Assembly: GCA_932521035.1 (NCBI GenBank)
Contig: OW051496.1
Coordinates: forward strand, 3,286,001-3,350,000
DNA length: 64,000 nucleotides
Reading direction: 5' to 3'
From: Oscheius dolichura
Taxonomy: Eukaryota; Nematoda; Chromadorea; Rhabditida; Rhabditidae
Part shown: piece after piece, positions 58,077-64,000 of the stretch
Layout of the letters: each line of letters begins with the position of its first letter
How positions within the stretch are numbered: the first letter of the stretch is position 1
Made by a program: the position numbers and the translations under genes
The notes under the pieces: model-generated
Databases searched by the model: none
What the model was told of the DNA's origin: nothing
What the model saw: only the letters and a program-made list of their open reading frames with translations

Positions 58077-61000
58077 TTTCTGTTCTTCTCCCTGCTCCTC
58101 CTGTCCAATGTTGCCTCCTACAAGATCCTGGTCTTCGCCCCGACGATTGCCCGTTCCCACATGATAGCCAATGGTCGAATCGCCGACGAGTTGGCCGAGG
58201 CCGGCCACGACGTGGTCCTCTTCGAGCCGGACTTTACCCACCTCTTGGATTTGGTCAAGAATACTTCCAAATTTGCCAGACGCTGGCCGGTACGAGGCTT
58301 TCCAATGGATGCCGTCAATCTTCTCTCCGGTTGGTTCTGCTTTTTTGAGTTTTATGGGGAATAGATAAATTGGGTCACCTAGTGTCATTTACTGATTTGA
58401 TACATTACAGCTTGGAGCGAGCACGTGTTCGAGGAGGATTCGATTGTCAACTTCAACCTGGGAATGTATTTCTGGAACGGGTACTATGACCAGATGTGTA
58501 AGATGTTGATCAACGACGACAGTCTGATGAGGCGGCTGGAGGCCGAGAAGTTCGACGCCTACTTCGGGGAACAGATCAACTTCTGTGGACACGGGATAGC
58601 ACACGCACTCGGAATCAAAGTCAAATTCATGATATCCAGGTACGGTCACAGGATAGATCAAGACAAGAAGTTTGACAAAAGCTAAATGGGCGGGGGGCAG
58701 TAAAATGTAAAACAACCTGTGAACTTTGGTATGATCAGCTACTTGGTCGGCCTGTCACCTTCTTACCCGTAGCCGAAACTAAATTGTTTTAAAAATCAAG
58801 AAATTGTTGGGTATTCCAAATACTGAAAAAGAAATATATTGTGATGTTTGTCTAGAAAAAGGAGAGCAAAAGAATTGAAACAGCTGGAGTTCTATGGAAA
58901 TAAATGATCCGATAAACTTAGAAATACCTGAAAAATTTTGTCCTAGGATCGTTGAACGAAAATGAAGTGAAGAATCAAGAATAATCTGATCGGGACATGA
59001 GGTGGAAAATTAGAAACGTTGGGCTTACTTTGGTAGAAATGGGGCATATTAGAACTGATATTCAAAACATGATTGGATAACTGTAAAAAGCATAAATTGG
59101 TAAATGTCTCAGAACACCTAGATAATCTAATGGAATACATTGAGCAGTAGTTTGTCAAATTCATTATGTAGGAATAATTTTCACTTTTCAGTTGCCCCGT
59201 CTTCGAGACGCTGTCCTACGTCCTGGGCTATCCCACGCCCTATTCCTACATTCCCGTCCATGGAATAGATATCAATCCTGTGGTTTCGTATTGGACCCGG
59301 GCTCAGAACTTCTTCGGCGGAATTGTGAGCAATCTCTTCGCTATGGCTGTCAACCGGGCGACTACCAACATCTTCAGGGAGAAATATGGGTAAGCAGGGA
59401 AGAAAAAGAGGGAAAATAAGGGTTTAGAGCGAATTTTCCGGCTGTCGAAGAGCTGGCAGCCAGCTCAGACGCCGTTTTTGTGAATACGGACGAATTTTTG
59501 GATATACCCAGACCGGTGGCTCCGAATATGATCAATGTGGGAGGACTGGGAGCAGAGGACTATGAACACATGGAATTGGATGAGGTGAGAGGGGTGTTGA
59601 ACGTGGAGAAGTATGAGAAAGAGCGTAGGATATTACGTGACAAAGTATAATATTAGTAGAAATGGGAAATTCTCGGACTAATAAGGCGTCAATGAAAGAT
59701 TTTTTTTGTTCAATATAGAGCAAGAGGAACTCTGGGAAACAGGCTCAATGCTCTTTAGGGTGGCCTTGAAATCATCTAAACCCATTCTAGAGGGGAGAAT
59801 TTAAAGAATAAAAAGGTAATCGAAGAATGGCTAGCACTGGAATGCAATAAACTAGGGAATAACATGCAGGCAGTAAAACATTTTTTTGATTTCATTGCTT
59901 CAACATCATAGACTACTGTAGCAACACTCCTTTTCCTTTATGATATTCCCGATACCGATGAAAATTGAGAAACGAATAGGGTAAGGTTGTTCGAGTTCAT
60001 TGTCAGTAAGGATAGAAGGAGGCCTAATATCCCGACAGCAAACTTTTTTTTGGTTTTTTTTGGTAAATAGTGTGCCCGAGGAATTAATTGTCAAAAATCC
60101 TTTCCCGTTTTATGTTCCCCCCAAAACCACTAAAAAATTGCAGGAATTCGAAGAAGAAATGGGGAAAGGCGAGAAGGGAGTCATCTACTTCTCCCTGGGT
60201 ACCGTAGTCAATGTCACACTTCTCCCAACCGTCTTCGAATCCGTCGCCATCCTCGCCAAGGTATTTTATCCATTTCTTCTGATAATTCAGCCAGTTTAGC
60301 GTTTCCCCCAGTACCATTTCATAGCCAGGGCGGAGAAGGAGGACATCTATTCGAGGAATATCACCGCCTGTATTGAGAATATCAACATCCACCATTGGGT
60401 TCCCCAGCCAGCCGTTTTGAGGCATCCCCGATTGAGGATATTCATCACCCATGGGGGATATAACGGATTGATGGAAGCGGCAAGGAATGGAGTGCCCGTA
60501 GTCGCTATCCCATTCATGTTGGATCAGCCGAAGTGAGTATACCCGAAAAACATTCTGCAATACTGCTAATGACGATAAAAATGGACAGAAATATCCGTCC
60601 CGATACATAAAAAGGACAATTTCCAGGAACAGTCGCGCCGTGGTGATCAACGGCTGGGGAGTTCAAGTCTCCAAAATGGCGCTGAAAGACAAACCGGAAC
60701 TGTTGGTCGATGCGGTCAAGGAGGTCTTGGGAAACAGAAAGTAAGCTACTTTTTTACGTAATTATGAAGCAAAAGATTACTGTATTACTGAAGATGAGAA
60801 TCATTATTATATATTCTATAGGGGGCGGGGAACATTATAAGATTATTGCACTGCCTCTATTGCCTTTCAAAATTGGCAGAATGGTTTGGGAAAGTTGAGA
60901 GCAGTAGAAACCCATACGAACATTTCTGATAGAAGGTCATTTCTTTATGAAAGATTTTTGAACTCTACTACTATAGATCTCGACTTGACTTTTTGACATC

Positions 61001-61405
61001 TAGTAGTTTTACCTCAAGATCTATCTACATACTAGCGCCTTGCATAATAGCTTTGTTTTTAGAGCTGGGTCAAAACAAACAATTTTCCATTGAAAGTGTC
61101 TATATCTCAACAAAAACAGAAATACGGTCTTCAGATACGCGGAAAAGGCCGAAAGAATCTCTCGTCTCATAAGGGAAAAGCCCTTCAATGCTACGGAACG
61201 TCTTGTAAAAACGACAGAATTCATAATAGCCAACGGCGGGGTCAAGGAGCTCCTGATGGAAGGCAGAACCCATTCCCTCGTCCATTATTTCAATCTCGAC
61301 GTTATTCTCCCCTTTATTGTTGCCATTTCTGTATTTATTTTCATTCTTGTCAGGTGTATAATATACACCCTCTTCATATTCATTGGAAAACAAAAACTGG
61401 ACTAA
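58077..61405 (+). CDS. UDP-glycosyltransferase (UGT) A, first exon not found
   Basis: An ER-membrane enzyme that transfers sugar from UDP-sugar to small hydrophobic acceptors (detoxification). Exons: 58077-58329, 58411-58639, 59192-59389, 59428-59584, 60144-60260, 60312-60532, 60627-60740 and 61135-61405. It starts in a signal peptide (FLFFSLLLLSNVAS), then YKILVFAPTIARSHMIANG with the catalytic histidine, a GHDVVLFEPDF strand, the FCGHGIAHALGIKVKF segment, CPVFETLSYVLGY, EKGVIYFSLGT, and the sugar-nucleotide signature (HHWVPQPAVLRHP, FITHGGYNGLMEAARNGVPV, AIPFMLDQP). It ends in a membrane helix (VILPFIVAISVFIFILV) and a short basic tail. An ATG-bearing small first exon, as in UGT B, is expected upstream, but I could not place it. 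Otherwise it looks intact. Confidence 0.88.
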
Positions 61406-62032
61406 TAATATGTTTGTTACTGTATCAACGGAATCATAAAATAATAAATATTTGGTGCTTTCCAGTGTCTCGAGCCCTAGTTGAGCCTGAAATTGGAATA
61501 ATCTGTAATAATTCTCACTTCTTCAATAATCTACGCTTTGCCTAAAGAACCTTTATTTCTCGCCCACCACTGTACTTTTTGCCAAAGCTATTGTATTTCT
61601 TGTCCAGCCAGTTCCCTTCCTAATTCACCAATGTGACAATTTTTCCCATCAATCTGTCGAATTTTGTAAAGAGCGCCATTTTTCGGTTTCGGTGAGGAGC
61701 TAAAATAATTACTTTCTTGTAGGTTCAGTTTGCGGTATTTTCTCGTCTAGCTCGATTCAACTCTATTTCTTTTGGATTTTTCAAGACTGTCCCCTACTTT
61801 TTTGGCCCTGTGCCGATTACGGGAAAGCAGATTGACTGTTCTGTTGTTCCCTATTGGGACAAAAAACCGAACCGGTCGTGAACAGCGCCGTTCTACTGCC
61901 AAACAAAGATCTAAAGTCCAAGTTTACATTAGGAAAAAGTGACCTGATGACAAATTAGGAAGACTCCTATCTCTGCCGGTATGTTTGCATTGACCCGGCT
62001 CCCCACCGAACAGATAAAAAACCATCGTGGGA
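61406..62032. other. Spacer between UGT genes
   Basis: No gene is seen. Probably contains the promoter of UGT B; no certain TATA box. Confidence 0.4.
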
Positions 62033-64000
62033 ATGGCCATGTGGATCCATGTAAGTCGGTCTCCTTTCCTTTCGTTTCCTTTTTTGCGTTTTTATTTTGA
62101 AAAAATGCGAATTGCTAAGACTGAGTGTAAAGCGGGAAACTGTCAGCTATTTCTAGACAAATTGAAACTTTTTCTGGTTTTGGAATAGTTTTATTACTGG
62201 ATGGGAGGAAGCTAATCTTATTTCACTGTTAGCAACTATTTGTATATTTAGCTTCTGCCCCTCCTCGTCCTCCTCCCATGCCTCCCATCCTACAAAATCT
62301 TGGTCTTTGCCCCGACTGTCGCCCGCTCGATGATGATCGCCAACGGCCGAATAGCCGACGAATTGGCGCTGGCCGGACACGAGGTTCTCCTCTTCGAGCC
62401 GGATTTCTCCAACTTTCTGGATTTGGTCAATGTAACGGCGAAGGTAGCAAGAAGATGGTCACTTCGAGGTTTTGGCAACGAGCTAAAAGAAATGTTATCG
62501 TGTGAGTTTGCTAAATACTCCTTATAAGGTGGCTCTTCCCTAAAAATCTTTCATTGACGCCTTATTAGACCGAGAATTTCCCGTTTTTGCTAATGCTTCT
62601 TCAAGTAACATCCTACACTATTTCCCGCTTCTTTTCCGCGTTCAACACCCCTCAATTCCATGCGTTCGTAGTCTTCCGCTCCCAGTCCTCCCATATTATT
62701 GTAAAAACGTAGAAAAGTGATTTATTTCAATTGGGATAAATTCAACTTACCGTAATCTGTTCTTTTTCAAAGTATCCGATGCATCAATGAATCAGCAGGG
62801 TCTAACCCAATAAGCAGAAATTAATAATTTGTTCCAAACATTTGAATTTCCAGCTTGGAGCAACGATATTCTTGAGGAGGAAGGAATCATCGATTTCAAT
62901 ATGAAACTGTATTACTGGAGCGAGGTAGCGGATCGAATGTGTCGAAGTCTAATAGACGACAAGGAAGTCATGAAAAGATTGAAGAGGGAACAATTTGACG
63001 CGATCTTCGCCGACCAGATAACCTTCTGTGGACATGGACTGGGTCACGCGCTGGGCATCAACATCACATTTCTCATATCCAGGTATTTTGCAGGGGAAGA
63101 AAATAGGGAAAAAGATATTCTTGGGGGAAGACGCCCAATAGCTGCCATGAATGAAGAGAACTTATAAACAACCCATGAAAACAAAAAAAATAGAAGAAAG
63201 TTTGTCTAGAACGATCATTTTTTGTCTAGGTTTGCATATCGAAATGTAACTCAAGAACAAAACGAAGAGAAAGTAAAGAGAGAGTCCAGAAACTTGGCAA
63301 ACACTCACAACAAAGGAAGCAGAAACGACGGTAACCGACAAATAGAGTCTATATATCGGCCGTATAAAACCCAAGAAATGCAAAGCAATTCCCCGAATCG
63401 GGCGTTTTCTCACGTTTCTCACACATCTCCAGGCACGTTTCTCAAGAAATAGGGCGTGATAAGAATGCCGGTAACATGATTTTGAGGTCATAAGCAAACT
63501 GTGAAAATTGAGTCTAGTACATGTACTGTCACTATAACGGCCCGACGAAATATGACACATTCAGATCAAATATTGCTATCGCTCTTTTTAGAAAGTTTCA
63601 CCTAAATCCAGGGTAGTTTTAGATCCTTCTAGGAGAAATCATATAACATCCCTATAAAACTCAAAAAAATGCCAATCAAATCTCTCACGGCAGTCGTTTG
63701 ATCAAGCCTCTTACCATCAGATATTTTACAGCCTCAAATTATCAGATAAAGGCAATGCAGAGTTTGGAATGTTGAGACATTGACAGAATACTAGCCAGCG
63801 ATGTGGCTAACGTATAAATGGCCAACGAAATATGAGAAAATCAACATAAACCAATCAAAAACTAGAAGTTGTCTATTTCGCGTGCCAAAATGAGAGTACC
63901 ATTATTTTTTGACACGCTGGTAGTGATTGCTCTATATGGGAAGAATCTATAAACTTCGCGAGGTCTTAGAAAAGCAACAAGAACCTAGTCAAGACGGTTC
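62033..64000 (+). CDS. UGT B, 5' part (runs off the window)
   Basis: A second UGT in tandem. Exon 1 (62033-62050) encodes MAMWIH. Exon 2 (about 62251-62500) completes a signal peptide (LLPLLVLLPCLPS) and carries YKILVFAPTVARSMMIANG, GHEVLLFEPDF and LRGFGNELKEML. Exon 3 (about 62853-63081) has DRMCRSLIDDKEVMKRLKRE and TFCGHGLGHALGINITFLIS. The next intron continues to the edge, and the remaining exons lie outside. The acceptor-binding half is intact, but the position of the catalytic histidine (SHM in UGT A) reads SMM. An inverted fragment of a UGT exon lies in intron 2 (62545-62698). The minus-strand remnant at 21-31 kb shares its intron 3. Confidence 0.85.
62545..62698 (-). repeat. Inverted UGT exon/intron fragment inside UGT B
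   Basis: On the minus strand this reads like 59537-59705 of UGT A: the NMGGLGAEDYERMEL coding piece followed by the same intron sequence (AATTCTCGGTCTAATAAGGC). The exon-intron junction bases are deleted. Confidence 0.8.
63725..64000 (+). repeat. Partner of the inverted duplication at 31476-31690
   Basis: Reverse-complement similarity over about 215-275 bases up to the last base of the window, so the true duplication extends further right. Confidence 0.85.

Overview
The window looks like a chromosomal segment of a free-living rhabditid-type nematode. Introns are short (many of 40-50 bases) with TTTCAG-type acceptors. Several genes start just after an acceptor-like site, as expected for trans-spliced outrons. 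The gene families fit too: an Srh-like chemoreceptor, nematode-type SLC17 transporter, UGTs and kelch proteins. I cannot name the species.

Layout. (1) 0.4-5.3 kb, minus: an Srh-like seven-helix receptor whose third intron holds a plus-strand single-exon gene with an internal duplication. (2) 5.3-8.1 kb: tandem and palindromic repeats. (3) 8.1-20.5 kb: a kelch cluster with two minus-strand genes and one plus-strand gene that share a coiled-coil + kelch plan and intron positions. The middle gene also carries a complete protein kinase domain in frame (about 672 aa). Inside the cluster lie a 38-aa secreted peptide gene and a broken short-chain dehydrogenase gene. (4) 21.2-31.4 kb: a minus-strand UGT copy, split by a 9.2-kb LTR retroelement with identical 196-bp LTRs and a 5-bp target duplication. 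The element encodes one 2,479-codon ORF in the order Gag, envelope-like, protease, RT, RNase H, integrase. (5) 32.3-39.7 kb, minus: an SLC17-family transporter with repeat-filled introns. (6) 45.2-51.2 kb, plus: the catalytic subunit of glutamate-cysteine ligase. (7) 51.2-58.1 kb: no recognisable gene, several repeats. (8) 58.1-64.0 kb, plus: one nearly complete UGT and the start of a second.

Mobile DNA shapes much of the window. A TTAA-flanked MITE family recurs at least six times, and a seventh solo end sits at the break in the dehydrogenase gene. Other palindromic elements fill the introns and spacers of the kelch cluster. The minus-strand UGT copy is an inverted duplicate of UGT sequence at the right side of the window.

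The two strongest candidates for something undescribed are the retroelement with an envelope-like region between Gag and Pol, and the kinase-coiled-coil-kelch protein. Exon boundaries were read by eye from splice signals, reading phase and family similarity, and may be off by a base or two.
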